DNA from: Phycisphaeraceae bacterium
GTDB lineage: Bacteria > Planctomycetota > Phycisphaerae > Phycisphaerales > Phycisphaeraceae
NCBI GenBank assembly: GCA_029260595.1
Contig: JAJDCY010000023.1
Span: 124,001-188,000, forward strand
Direction of reading: 5' to 3'
Length of the DNA: 64,000 nucleotides
The notes under the pieces are model-generated. The model saw only the letters and a program-made list of their open reading frames with translations, had not been told where the DNA came from and made no database searches. Shown in pieces: positions 35,046 through 44,542 of the stretch. Within the stretch, counting starts at the first letter, position 1; each line of letters opens with the position of its first letter. A program made the translations under genes and the position numbers.

Positions 35046-35813
35046 ATGGAAACCCTCGCGTTCCACTACGACTCGATCGACTCTACCAGCGACCAGGCCC
35101 GACGCCTCGCCGCGAAACACCCCGGCAGGCGGCTACTCGTCACCGCCACGACCCAAACTCAAGGCCGCGGCCGCAGCGGACGCTCATGGCGCTCACCGCC
35201 CGGTGGTGCATGGCTCACCGTCACCTGGCCCACCACCGCGCCGCCCGAACACTACCGCCCCACCCCACTGCTCGTTGGCGAAGCCGTACTCACCGCGATC
35301 ACCGACACGACAACGATCGACGGCCAGTTACTAATCAAGTGGCCAAACGACATCCTGCTCGACAATCAAAAAGTCGCCGGCGTGCTTTGCGAGCTCGACA
35401 TGACAAACGACCCGCCCCTGCTGTTCGCCGGCGTCGGGATCAACGCCAACTTCCTGCCCGATGCGCTCGGCGACGATCTACGCCGAACCCCAACCACCCT
35501 GCTCGCCGCCACAGGCCGACCAGTCGATCTGCCGACGCTGATCCAGCACACCACAGAACGCATACAAGCCGCGCTCGGCGCGTTAGACACCCCCGATCAA
35601 ACCCAAAATTTCATCGAACGGATCAACCAACACCTGGCATGGATCGGCCACACCATCACGGTTACCCGTGGGCGCGATGCAGTCCGAGGCGTATTGAAAG
35701 GGGTCGAGCCCGACGGACGCCTGCGGCTCGAAGCCGACCGCCAAACCCACCTGCTCGACGCAGGCGAAGTTCAGGAAGTAACCCCTGGCCCGGCGGGTGC
35801 GGCGACCGGATAG
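35046..35813 (+). CDS. birA: Biotin-protein ligase
   Basis: Attaches biotin to carrier proteins using ATP. Marks: SIDSTSDQARRL, GRGRSGRSW (40-48) and the KWPNDIL motif (98-104), then AGVLCEL and FAGVGINANF. The C-terminal SH3-like domain has LKGVEPDGRLRLEAD. 255 residues, no N-terminal DNA-binding domain, so it is a ligase and not a repressor. 18 bases after the beta subunit stop, next to the biotin carrier it probably serves. Confidence 0.95.
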   Translation: METLAFHYDSIDSTSDQARRLAAKHPGRRLLVTATTQTQGRGRSGRSWRSPPGGAWLTVTWPTTAPPEHYRPTPLLVGEAVLTAITDTTTIDGQLLIKWPNDILLDNQKVAGVLCELDMTNDPPLLFAGVGINANFLPDALGDDLRRTPTTLLAATGRPVDLPTLIQHTTERIQAALGALDTPDQTQNFIERINQHLAWIGHTITVTRGRDAVRGVLKGVEPDGRLRLEADRQTHLLDAGEVQEVTPGPAGAATG

Positions 35814-35842
35814 CCGATCACCGGCCAAGCGACCGGCAACGG

Positions 35843-38371
35843 CTAAGTTGTTTCCGTCGTCTCCGTCCCGGCCTGTTCGAGCTTCTCGATCGGTTCAGGC
35901 TTGGGCATATCTTCCGCGTTGAAGGAAAGATGCGTCTTCTCTTCTTCGCGTGTCACGGTGATCTTCTGTCCGCCGTGGAACTCGTCCTTGAGGATCGACT
36001 CGCTGAGCGGGTCCTCGACGTACTGCTCGATCGCGCGGCGAAGCGGCCTGGCACCGAAGTCCGGGTTGTAACCCTTCTCGATCAGGAAGTCCTTGGCCGA
36101 CTCTTCCAGGATCATCTCCATCCCGCGCTCCTCGAGCCGCTTGCAGACTTTCTTGAACTCGTAGTCGACGATCGAAACCAGGTCGTCGCGTGTCAACGGC
36201 CGGAATACAATCACGTCGTCGAGGCGGTTGATGAACTCCGGCCTGAAGTACCGCTCGATCTCGCTGTTGAGCGTTTGCTTGATCTTCTGATAGTCGGCCT
36301 CCTCGGTCTTCTTGGCGAAGCCGAAGCCGGCTTTGTTCTTGATCAGGTCGGCACCGATGTTGGACGTCATGATCAGGACGACGTTGCGGAAATCGACGTG
36401 CCGCCCGAACGAATCGGTTAGCTGCCCCTCTTCCATGATCTGCAGCAACATGTTGAACACGTCCGGGTGCGCCTTCTCGATCTCATCGAGCAGCACCACC
36501 GAGTACGGCCGCCTGCGGATCTGTTCCGTAAGCTGCCCGCCCTCTTCGTAACCCACATAGCCCGGAGGCGCGCCGATCAGCCGGCTGACGTTGTGCTTCT
36601 CCATGTACTCGGACATGTCGATGCGGATCAGCGACTCCTCGTGCCCGAACATGAACTCTGCCAACGCCTTGGACAGCAGCGTCTTGCCAACACCCGACGG
36701 GCCGACAAAGATGAACGAACCCATCGGCCGCTTCGGATCCTTGAGGCCCGACCGCCCGCGCCGGATCGCCTTCGACACCGTCGTGATCGCCTCGTGCTGG
36801 CTAACGACTGTGTTGTGCAACTCCGTTTCGAGCTTGAGCAGCCGCGCAGTCTCGGCCTTCTCCAACCGGGTCAGCGGCACACCGGTCATCTTGCTGACGA
36901 CCTCGGCGACTACTTCTTCATCGACGACCCCGTCGATCTCTTTCGCCTTGGCGCGCCAGTCCTTCTGCAACTGCTCTTTCTTGCGACGCAGCCCCTCGGC
37001 CCGGTCGCGCAGCTCAGCCGCGGCCTCGTAATCCGCGGCCTTGACCGCTTCGTCCTTATCGATCGACAGCCGCTCGATCTGTTCCTCGATGTCCGCCAAG
37101 TCCGGCGGCTTACTCATGCTCTTTAGCCGAACGCGCGCCCCGGCTTCGTCGATCACATCGATCGACTTGTCCGGCTGCACCCGTGCGGTGATGTACCGCG
37201 TGCTCAGTTCCACAGCCTGGCGGAGCGCTTCGTCGCTGATCTGCACCCGGTGGTGCGCCTCGTACCGGTCGCGCAGGCCCCTAAGGATCTGGACGGTCTC
37301 ATCCTTGCTCGGCGGCTCGACCAGGATCGTCTGGAACCGCCGCTCAAGCGCGCCATCCTTCTCGATGTACTTGCGATACTCATCCAGCGTCGTCGCCCCG
37401 ATGCACTGGATCTCGCCGCGCGACAGTGCCGGCTTGAGCACGTTCGACGCATCGATCGCCCCCTCCGCACCGCCCGCACCGACCAATGTGTGCAGCTCGT
37501 CGATGAACAGCAGCACATTCTTAGCGCGCCGCACTTCGTTCATCACGGCCTTGATGCGTTCTTCAAATTGCCCGCGGTACTTCGTCCCGGCGACCATCAT
37601 CGCCAGGTCCAACACGACGATCCGCCGGTCGGCCAGCAACTCGGGCACATCATTCGAAATAATCTTCTGCGCCAGGCTCTCGACGATCGCCGTCTTCCCG
37701 ACGCCGGCTTCGCCCAACAGCACCGGGTTGTTCTTCGTCCGCCGGCAAAGGATCTGAATCAGGCGCTCGATCTCGTTGTCACGCCCGATAACCGGGTCAA
37801 GCGTCCCCTCGGTCGCAAGCTCGGTCAGGTCGCGCCCGAAGCTATCCAGCGCCGGTGTCTTGCTCTTGCCACTCTTGCCCGAAGGCTCACCACCAGGGCT
37901 CTTCGCCGACGACGTCGCCTCCTCCGCATCGACGCCCGCACCGAGAAGATTCAACACCTCCTCGCGAACCTCCTCGAGCTTCAACCCCAGGTTCATCAGC
38001 ACCTGCGCCGCCACGCCCTCGTGCTCGCGCAACAGACCCAGCAACAGGTGCTCGGTCCCCACATAATTATGATTGAGGCTGCGCGCTTCCTCGATCGCGT
38101 ACTCGATCACCTTCTTCGCACGCGGCGTCTGCGGCAGCTTGCCCATCGTGACCATGTCCGGGCCGGACTTGACCAGCTTCTCAACCTCCAGCCGCACCTT
38201 GCGTAGGTCCACGTCGAGGTTCTTAAGGACGTTCGCACCGACACCCGAGCCCTCCTTGACCAGGCCAAGCAGGATGTGCTCCGTCCCGATGTATTCGTGA
38301 TTGAACCGCTGCGCTTCCTGGTTGGCCAGCGCCATTACTTTCCGAGCACGATCGGTAAACCGCTCAAACAT
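35843..38371 (-). CDS. clpC: ClpC-type ATP-dependent protease ATPase
   Basis: A double AAA+ unfoldase that feeds proteins to ClpP. I start at [20 protein letters not shown] (ATG 38371, GAGG upstream). Two N-domain repeats ([26 protein letters not shown]), first AAA+ with GEAGVGKTA, a UVR-like middle region ([23 protein letters not shown]), second AAA+ with GPSGVGKTL and the C-terminal [19 protein letters not shown] stretch. 842 residues. An Lys/Gly/Ser linker before the first AAA+ domain is lineage-like. It is divergent from none of its neighbours; birA converges on it. Confidence 0.98.
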   Translation of the reverse strand: MFERFTDRARKVMALANQEAQRFNHEYIGTEHILLGLVKEGSGVGANVLKNLDVDLRKVRLEVEKLVKSGPDMVTMGKLPQTPRAKKVIEYAIEEARSLNHNYVGTEHLLLGLLREHEGVAAQVLMNLGLKLEEVREEVLNLLGAGVDAEEATSSAKSPGGEPSGKSGKSKTPALDSFGRDLTELATEGTLDPVIGRDNEIERLIQILCRRTKNNPVLLGEAGVGKTAIVESLAQKIISNDVPELLADRRIVVLDLAMMVAGTKYRGQFEERIKAVMNEVRRAKNVLLFIDELHTLVGAGGAEGAIDASNVLKPALSRGEIQCIGATTLDEYRKYIEKDGALERRFQTILVEPPSKDETVQILRGLRDRYEAHHRVQISDEALRQAVELSTRYITARVQPDKSIDVIDEAGARVRLKSMSKPPDLADIEEQIERLSIDKDEAVKAADYEAAAELRDRAEGLRRKKEQLQKDWRAKAKEIDGVVDEEVVAEVVSKMTGVPLTRLEKAETARLLKLETELHNTVVSQHEAITTVSKAIRRGRSGLKDPKRPMGSFIFVGPSGVGKTLLSKALAEFMFGHEESLIRIDMSEYMEKHNVSRLIGAPPGYVGYEEGGQLTEQIRRRPYSVVLLDEIEKAHPDVFNMLLQIMEEGQLTDSFGRHVDFRNVVLIMTSNIGADLIKNKAGFGFAKKTEEADYQKIKQTLNSEIERYFRPEFINRLDDVIVFRPLTRDDLVSIVDYEFKKVCKRLEERGMEMILEESAKDFLIEKGYNPDFGARPLRRAIEQYVEDPLSESILKDEFHGGQKITVTREEEKTHLSFNAEDMPKPEPIEKLEQAGTETTETT

Positions 38372-38921
38372 GCCATCATCCTCGGATGAGCCGGGGCGAG
38401 CCCGACAGGGTTGTGCTCGAAATCCGCGGCCGATCACCGCGGCGCCAGATTGCCTCCATCGGGCGATTCTAGGCGTCGTTGGTACCCGCGACAAACTTGA
38501 ACGCGCAGCCGCGTCCCAGTCCGGGTATCGGCACAACCCACGGTGCCCGATTAGCTGACCGGGCGCACAGCTTGCACTCGCGACAGCCTCAGCCACCGAT
38601 CCAGCGCACACCTATCAAACCGCCAACGGTTTACGACGCCGCGCCCGACTATACGGCCCGAGCCTACCGCGCGCATTAATACCCAAAGACCGATAAAGCC
38701 GGATATTCGGTGTAGTACGGCACCACCTACAATCAGACACCCGGACCAACCATCGCCCGCACCATCCCCCCACGGGCACCGCGATCACCCCCGTGATGAT
38801 CAGCCAAAACGCGATCCGCTTGCATCAACGGGCAGCCGGCAGTCATCGCGGCCGTATCTTGATGACCACATAAGCGATCGCAAAGGCGTACAGGATCGTT
38901 TCTCTCTACCAAGTTCCTAGA
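38372..38921. other. 550-base gap upstream of clpC
   Basis: No complete gene. On the minus strand two hydrophobic stretches in one frame, ILYAFAIAYVVIKIRPR (ending at 38843) and FWLIITGVIAVPVGG (about 38809 down), are separated by stop codons; they could be the remains of a small membrane protein. The clpC promoter should be here but no box pair stands out. Confidence 0.4.
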
Positions 38922-40028
38922 TCAAAACAACACACCCTGCGTGCTCTCACCCGGCCGGCGAAACGCCGCGTGATTCAACGCAGGCATCCCCCGATCCAAC
39001 CCGTGCTTCTTCGCGAACACCTCAAACACCCGCCCAACCTGCCGCGCGAACGATCCCTCCCCGCGCATCCGCCGCCCGACCGTCGCGTCATTTAGCCGGC
39101 CACCCCGCGCCTGGCGGATCAGGCTCAACACCTTCTGCGCCCGGTCCGGAAACGCCTGCGCCAACCAATCCGAGAAAACCTGCTTCACCTGGTACGGCAG
39201 CCGCAGGAACACATACGACGCCCGCCGCGCCCCCGCCTCAGCCGCAGCTTCAAGGATCGCCGGGACCTCACGATCGTTCAGCCCGGGGATCACCGGTGCC
39301 ATCATCACCGCGACCGGGATCCCGCGCTCAGCCAGCGCACGAACGGCCGCCAACCGGTCGCCGGGGCTGCTCGCACGCGGTTCCATCTTCGCAGCGAGAT
39401 CGTTTTGCAGCGTCGTCACACTGATCGCCACCGCCACGGCCCCGTGCTCAGCCAAGCGCGTCAACAAATCCAGATCGCGCAAGACCAACTTGTTTTTCGT
39501 CACAATCCCCACCGCTTGGCGGCAGTCGGCCATCACCTCCAGGCACCCGCGCGTGATCCGATACCTCGCCTCGATCGGCTGGTAACAATCGGTCACCCCG
39601 GACATCGCGATCGTCTCGCCGCGCCACTTTGCCCTGCCCAACTCTTTGCGCAGCATCGCCGCCGCCCCCCGCTTGACCATGATCTTGGTTTCAAAATCCA
39701 ACCCCGACGAAAACCCGAGCGCCTCATGAAACGGCCGCGCGTAGCAATACGAACAACCGTGCTCACACCCGCGATACGGGTTGATCGACCAGCGAAACCC
39801 AACGTCCGGGCTGTCGACAGGATTGATGATTGTCTTGCTGTCATCCGCGAACGTCTGCGTCGCCACACGCTGCGGTGCATCACCCTCCACCGCGCTGCGG
39901 TGATCCAGATACTCCCCCAGCACGTGCAGCCGTACCGCCTCAAACCGATTCCCCGGGTTCACCCCCGCCCCACGCCCGCGCGGCCGCCCACCGATCAACG
40001 CGTCACCGTATTCAGGCGAATCCATCAC
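38922..40028 (-). CDS. PA0069-family radical SAM protein
   Basis: A radical SAM enzyme related to spore photoproduct lyase-like proteins. The iron-sulfur cluster Cys are in YRGCEHGCSYCYARP (C-x3-C-x2-C). Other family marks: FADDSKTIINPVDSPDVGFRWSINPY, FETKIMVKRGAAAMLRKEL and MAPVIPGLNDREVPAILEAAAEAGA. 368 residues, N-terminus GGRPRGRGAGVNPGNRFE typical of the family. Its reaction is unknown to me. It diverges from gltX. Confidence 0.93.
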   Translation of the reverse strand: MMDSPEYGDALIGGRPRGRGAGVNPGNRFEAVRLHVLGEYLDHRSAVEGDAPQRVATQTFADDSKTIINPVDSPDVGFRWSINPYRGCEHGCSYCYARPFHEALGFSSGLDFETKIMVKRGAAAMLRKELGRAKWRGETIAMSGVTDCYQPIEARYRITRGCLEVMADCRQAVGIVTKNKLVLRDLDLLTRLAEHGAVAVAISVTTLQNDLAAKMEPRASSPGDRLAAVRALAERGIPVAVMMAPVIPGLNDREVPAILEAAAEAGARRASYVFLRLPYQVKQVFSDWLAQAFPDRAQKVLSLIRQARGGRLNDATVGRRMRGEGSFARQVGRVFEVFAKKHGLDRGMPALNHAAFRRPGESTQGVLF

Positions 40029-40139
40029 CCCCTAACGTTACCCGAACCCGCCGTCGGCGCCGACTCGCCCCCGCCATCGCGGCCCAACGACCATCGCCGC
40101 CGCCTTGGCCGGGCCGCAGCCGTCCACTACGATCACCCC

Positions 40140-41873
40140 ATGACCGAACAAGACCCCGCCAATCCGGCCAACGTAGTCACCCGGTTCGCTCCCAGCCCCA
40201 CCGGGTATCTGCACGTCGGCGGGGCGCGGACCGCGTTATTCAACTGGGCCTTCGCCAGGCGGCACGGCGGGACGTTCATCCTCCGCATCGAGGACACCGA
40301 CCAGGCCCGCTCGACCCCCGAATCAACCCGCCGCATTATCGACGACCTCCGCTGGCTGGGTCTCGACTGGGACCACGGCCCCGACGCGACGCCCGGCGCC
40401 GAACCCTATTCCTCACAGATCGGCCCTGCCGGCCCCTATTTCCAGAGCCAGCGACAGCACCTCTACCAGGAACACGCCGACCGCCTGATCGAAGCCGGCC
40501 GCGCCTACCGCTGCTTCAAAACCCCCGAACAACTCAAGGCCGAACGCGACCAGGCCCGCCGCGAGAAACGTGCCTACAAGTACGACCCCACCGAAGCACT
40601 CGGTCTCTCCGACTCAACCATCGCCGACTACCTCAGCGAAGGCCGCCCAAGCGTCCTGCGCTTCCGCATGCCCGACACCGACATCACCCTCAACGACGCG
40701 GTGCTCGGCGACGTGACGATCAAAGCAGCCGAGATGGAGGATTTCGTCATCCTCAAATCCGACGGCTTCCCGACCTTCCACCTGGCCAATGTTGTTGATG
40801 ATGCGCTGATGGGTGTGACGCACGTGTTGCGGGCACAAGAGCACCTGATGAACACGCCCAAGCACGCGGCGCTGCAGGATGCGCTCGGCTTCGCCCGCCC
40901 GACCTACGCCCACATGCCGCTGATCTTCAACCCCGACGGCACCAAGATGTCCAAACGCGACAAAGCCAAAGCCGCACGAAACGCGGCCAAGGATCGCCTC
41001 AAACAGACCGGCCAGGACGTTAACACCCTCGCCGTTTCACTCGCAGCCGAAACCGCCGTCGAGGCAGGTGCACTCGCCGACTTCATCGAAGCCCGCAATG
41101 ACGACACGGATACGGCCACCGCCATCGCCTCGGCATTCGGGGTCCCGCTGCCTGAGATCGATGTCCACGACTTTCGCCGCAGCGGTTACCTGCCCGCGGT
41201 CCTGCTCAATTATGTCGCCCTGCTCGGCTGGTCGCCGGGAAACGACATCGAACGCTTCGATCTCGATTTCCTCATGCAGCAATTCGATATTGAGCGCATC
41301 GGCAAGTCCAACGCCCGCTTCGACCGCGCCAAGTTGCTTGCGTTCAACACCGAAGCCATCACCGCGCTATCACCAACCTCCTTCCACAAACGCCTGATCA
41401 AGCACGACGAAGCCGAGCACCACTTCCGCCACGCGCTCGGCGACGAACGCTTCCGCATGTTCGCCGACTGCTACCGCGAACGCACCCGAACACTCGATGA
41501 GCCCTTCGTCAACGGCCGCTTCTTCGTCACCGAAGACGATGCCCTGACCTACGACCCCAAAGCCGTCAAAAAAGTCCTTGAGAAAAACGACGGCGCCGGC
41601 TTCGCTGTGTTGAAGGCCCTCGCCGATCCTCTTCAGGCCTGCGACCCCTGGTCGATCGAATCGATCGAACAAACCATCACCGCCTACGCGACCGAACACG
41701 ATCAGAACCTCGGCAAAGTCGCCCAGCCGCTACGCGTCGCGGTCAGCGGCTCAACCGTCAGCCCGCCGATCTACGACACGCTCACGATCCTCGGCAAGGA
41801 CGCGACGATGGCCCGCATCGCGCGCTGCCTCGCGCTCCAACCCGCCGCCGGCCTCGCCGCCGAATCAACCTGA
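40140..41873 (+). CDS. gltX: Glutamyl-tRNA synthetase with an insertion after KMSKS
   Basis: Charges tRNA-Glu. Start MTEQDPANPANVVTRFAPSPTGYLHVGGARTALFNW (ATG 40140) is typical of GltX; the open frame runs back to 39405. HIGH is HVGG (25-28) and KMSKS is KMSKR (269-273). About 70 residues, 275-344, are inserted between that loop and FRRSGYLPAVLLNYVALLGWSPG, where other GltX proteins go on in a few residues. The insert is helical and Ala/Asp-rich. A second small insertion is at 82-100. 577 residues. Confidence 0.95.
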   Translation: MTEQDPANPANVVTRFAPSPTGYLHVGGARTALFNWAFARRHGGTFILRIEDTDQARSTPESTRRIIDDLRWLGLDWDHGPDATPGAEPYSSQIGPAGPYFQSQRQHLYQEHADRLIEAGRAYRCFKTPEQLKAERDQARREKRAYKYDPTEALGLSDSTIADYLSEGRPSVLRFRMPDTDITLNDAVLGDVTIKAAEMEDFVILKSDGFPTFHLANVVDDALMGVTHVLRAQEHLMNTPKHAALQDALGFARPTYAHMPLIFNPDGTKMSKRDKAKAARNAAKDRLKQTGQDVNTLAVSLAAETAVEAGALADFIEARNDDTDTATAIASAFGVPLPEIDVHDFRRSGYLPAVLLNYVALLGWSPGNDIERFDLDFLMQQFDIERIGKSNARFDRAKLLAFNTEAITALSPTSFHKRLIKHDEAEHHFRHALGDERFRMFADCYRERTRTLDEPFVNGRFFVTEDDALTYDPKAVKKVLEKNDGAGFAVLKALADPLQACDPWSIESIEQTITAYATEHDQNLGKVAQPLRVAVSGSTVSPPIYDTLTILGKDATMARIARCLALQPAAGLAAEST

Positions 41874-41910
41874 CTCAATCTCACACATCAACACTCACGT
41901 GGAACCCACC

Positions 41911-42324
41911 ATGGCCTACTGGCTCGTCAAATCCGAACCCGCAACCTGGTCGTGGCAGGACCACGTCAAAGCCGGCACCACCGAGTGGGACGGCATCCGC
42001 AACTACCAGGCCTCAAACAACCTCAAAGCCATGAAAAAGGGCGACCGCGCACTCATGTACCACTCGATCCAGGGAAAAGCCGTCGTCGGCATCCTCGAAG
42101 TCGTCAAGACCTACTACCCCGATCCCAGCGACAAGTCCGAGCGCTTCGGCATGGTCGACTTCAAAGCCCTCGAACCCATGAAAACACCGATCGAACTCAA
42201 ACAGATCAAAGAAGACCCACGCCTCGAACACCTCGCTTTGATCCGTCAAAGCCGCCTCTCCGTGATGCCCATCGACGCCAAAGCCTGGCGCATCATCTGC
42301 AAAGCCGGCGGCGTCAAGCCCTAG
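41911..42324 (+). CDS. EVE domain protein
   Basis: A small protein with the EVE fold, related to modified-base or RNA-binding PUA-like domains. The start MAYWLVKSEPATWSWQDHVKAG (ATG 41911) is diagnostic, with the following IRNYQASNNLKAMKKGDRALMYHS and VVGILEVVKTYYPDPSD. A GTG at 41899 would add four residues. 137 residues. Usually found alone or near housekeeping genes; the ligand is unknown. Confidence 0.92.
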   Translation: MAYWLVKSEPATWSWQDHVKAGTTEWDGIRNYQASNNLKAMKKGDRALMYHSIQGKAVVGILEVVKTYYPDPSDKSERFGMVDFKALEPMKTPIELKQIKEDPRLEHLALIRQSRLSVMPIDAKAWRIICKAGGVKP

Positions 42325-42459
42325 CCCCTCTGGACCCGCACCGCTAACGCAAACTACAATGGTGGTGCCATACGACCGCGGCTTGATCAGGGAGTTCACA
42401 CCATCCAACACCGCGCTGCCGGACCGGCCCGCCGGCACAAAACACCGAAGGAGGCCACG

Positions 42460-43398
42460 ATGCCATTGATCGTTACCGGGAGCATCGGCATCGACAGCGT
42501 GCATACACCGACCGGTACAGCCGAGGACGTGCTCGGCGGGTCGTGCGTCTATTTCGCAGCCGCGGCGAGTTTTTTCGGTCCTGTCCGAGTGGTCGGCGCG
42601 GTCGGCGACGACTTCCCCGATCACTTCCTCGAAGTCTTCCAACACTTCAAGATCGGCCTCAACGGCCTCGAGCGCCGCATGGGCAGCAAGACCTTCCGCT
42701 GGCGCGGCAAATACCACGAGAACATGAATATCCGCGAGACGCTCGAGGTCGACCTCAATGTCCTCGGCGAAGCCCAGCCGCCCGTGCCCGATGAGTACCG
42801 CGACAGCCGATACGTGTTCCTCGCCAACACCCACCCGGCCGCACAACTCGAGTTACTCGACAACTTCCCCGACCGCGCACTCGCCGCAGCCGACACCATG
42901 GACCTGTGGATCGAAACCGAGCGCCCAACCCTGCTCGAACTGCTCAAACGCGTCGACGGACTGGTCCTCAACGATGCCGAAGCGCTCATGCTGACCGAGC
43001 GAACAAACCTGGTCCGCGCCGCTGAGGCGATCCTCCAGATGGGCCCGCGATTCGTCGTGATCAAGAAGGGCGAGCACGGCGCGATGCTCTGGCACACACA
43101 CGGGCAGGTGGTCCTCCCGGCATTCCCCGCGCGCGACGTCATCGACCCGACCGGCGCCGGCGATAGCTTCGCAGGTGGGATGATGGGTTACCTCGCCGCA
43201 ACCGGCGACCTCTCGCTCGCCGGGCTGGGACGCTCGCTGGCCTACGGAACGATGACCGCGAGCTTCAACATCGAGGCATTCAGCCTGGACCGCCTAAAGC
43301 AGGTCAGCCGCGGCGACCTGGACACCCGACTAACCGAGTACGCCGCCATGCTCGACATCGGCGAGAGTATCGAAGCGGCGTCGGGCAGTGTGGTCTAA
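42460..43398 (+). CDS. PfkB family sugar or nucleoside kinase
   Basis: A 312-residue ribokinase/adenosine-kinase-like enzyme. N-terminal GSIGIDSVHTP and LGGSCVYFAAAASFF, C-terminal ATP site DPTGAGDSFAGGMMGYLA (Asp as the catalytic base). AAGGAGG precedes the ATG. The substrate cannot be read from sequence. Its stop codon overlaps by four bases with the stop of the convergent aldolase gene. Confidence 0.93.
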   Translation: MPLIVTGSIGIDSVHTPTGTAEDVLGGSCVYFAAAASFFGPVRVVGAVGDDFPDHFLEVFQHFKIGLNGLERRMGSKTFRWRGKYHENMNIRETLEVDLNVLGEAQPPVPDEYRDSRYVFLANTHPAAQLELLDNFPDRALAAADTMDLWIETERPTLLELLKRVDGLVLNDAEALMLTERTNLVRAAEAILQMGPRFVVIKKGEHGAMLWHTHGQVVLPAFPARDVIDPTGAGDSFAGGMMGYLAATGDLSLAGLGRSLAYGTMTASFNIEAFSLDRLKQVSRGDLDTRLTEYAAMLDIGESIEAASGSVV

Positions 43399-44417
43399 GC
43401 CGTCGCGCCCTGACAGTAGTAACCCGGTAACGGCTCACCGAGTTTCTTCCACCGGTTCACGACTTGCTCGGCCCGTCCGGCGACGTTGAGCATCTCGAGT
43501 TTGCGTTTGACCAGCCGACGGATCTCATCACGTCCGGGGCCCAGGTAGTGGCGCGGGTCGAACTCGTCCGGCTTGGTTGCGAACACCTCGCGGATCTTCG
43601 CCGTCATCGCCAGACGAAGGTCCGTGTCGATATTCACCTTGCAAACACCGTATTTCCGCACCGCTGAGGCGATCTGATCCTCCGGCACGCCCTTGGCATT
43701 GTCCAGCTTCCCCCCGTGATCGTTGATCAGCGAGACCAACTCCTGCGGCACGCTCGACGACCCATGCATCACCAGCGGCAGCCCGGGGCAGGTCTTCATG
43801 ATCTGCTCAATCCGATCGAACGCGAGCTTGGCTTCGTGCTTGAACTTGTACGCCCCGTGGCTGGTCCCAATTGCCACAGCCAGCGAATCAATCGATGTCA
43901 GCCGCGCGAACTCGCGTGCCTCCTCGGGATCGGTCAAAAACTGCTCGATATTCTTTTCATACTCTTCGGCACTCAGCCCGACGACGTCTTCCTCGATCCC
44001 GCCGAGCATCCCGAGCTCGGCTTCGACCACGACCCCTGCCGCGTGCGCAACGCGCACCGCCTGCTTGGTCAGCGCAACATTCTCATCAAACTCATGGTGC
44101 GACCCGTCGATCATCACCGAGGTATACCCATCGGCGATGCACTGGCGGATCAGGTCTTCGGTGTCGCCGTGGTCGCAGTGGATCGCGATCGGGATATCCG
44201 GGTACTCCTCGACGCACGCATCGATGATCTTTCGCAGGAACCGGATGTTCGCGTACTTGCGGGCACCCTTGGAGATCTGCAGGATCACCGGGCTCTTTTC
44301 TTCGGCACAGGCCTCGACCACCGCCTGGGCGATCTCCATGTTGTTCACATTAAATGCACCCACGCCGAACCCGCCGCCGTAGGCAAGGTCATACATGGGC
44401 TTCGTGGTCATCAGCAC
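43395..44417 (-). CDS. fba: Class II fructose-bisphosphate aldolase
   Basis: Zinc-dependent aldolase cleaving fructose-1,6-bisphosphate (or a related tagatose substrate). Marks: GAFNVNNMEIAQAVVEAC, IHCDHGD with the zinc His, DGSHHEFDENVALT, VEAELGMLGGIEEDV, GTSHGAYK, HGSSSVP, and VCKVNIDTDLRLAMT. I prefer the GTG at 44417 because AAGGAG lies seven bases before it; ATG 44411 lies two codons inside. 340 residues. It diverges from argJ. Confidence 0.95.
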   Translation of the reverse strand: MLMTTKPMYDLAYGGGFGVGAFNVNNMEIAQAVVEACAEEKSPVILQISKGARKYANIRFLRKIIDACVEEYPDIPIAIHCDHGDTEDLIRQCIADGYTSVMIDGSHHEFDENVALTKQAVRVAHAAGVVVEAELGMLGGIEEDVVGLSAEEYEKNIEQFLTDPEEAREFARLTSIDSLAVAIGTSHGAYKFKHEAKLAFDRIEQIMKTCPGLPLVMHGSSSVPQELVSLINDHGGKLDNAKGVPEDQIASAVRKYGVCKVNIDTDLRLAMTAKIREVFATKPDEFDPRHYLGPGRDEIRRLVKRKLEMLNVAGRAEQVVNRWKKLGEPLPGYYCQGATA

Positions 44418-44542
44418 AATACGTCTCCTTGAGCATTCGCCCACAACAGCCGACGGGCGGTGGGGCAAGCCGAACATTCTAGCAGGTCCGACGCCCGGCC
44501 CGTGTGTTGCGGCCCGCCGGTGCGCCCGGCACACTACGGCCC

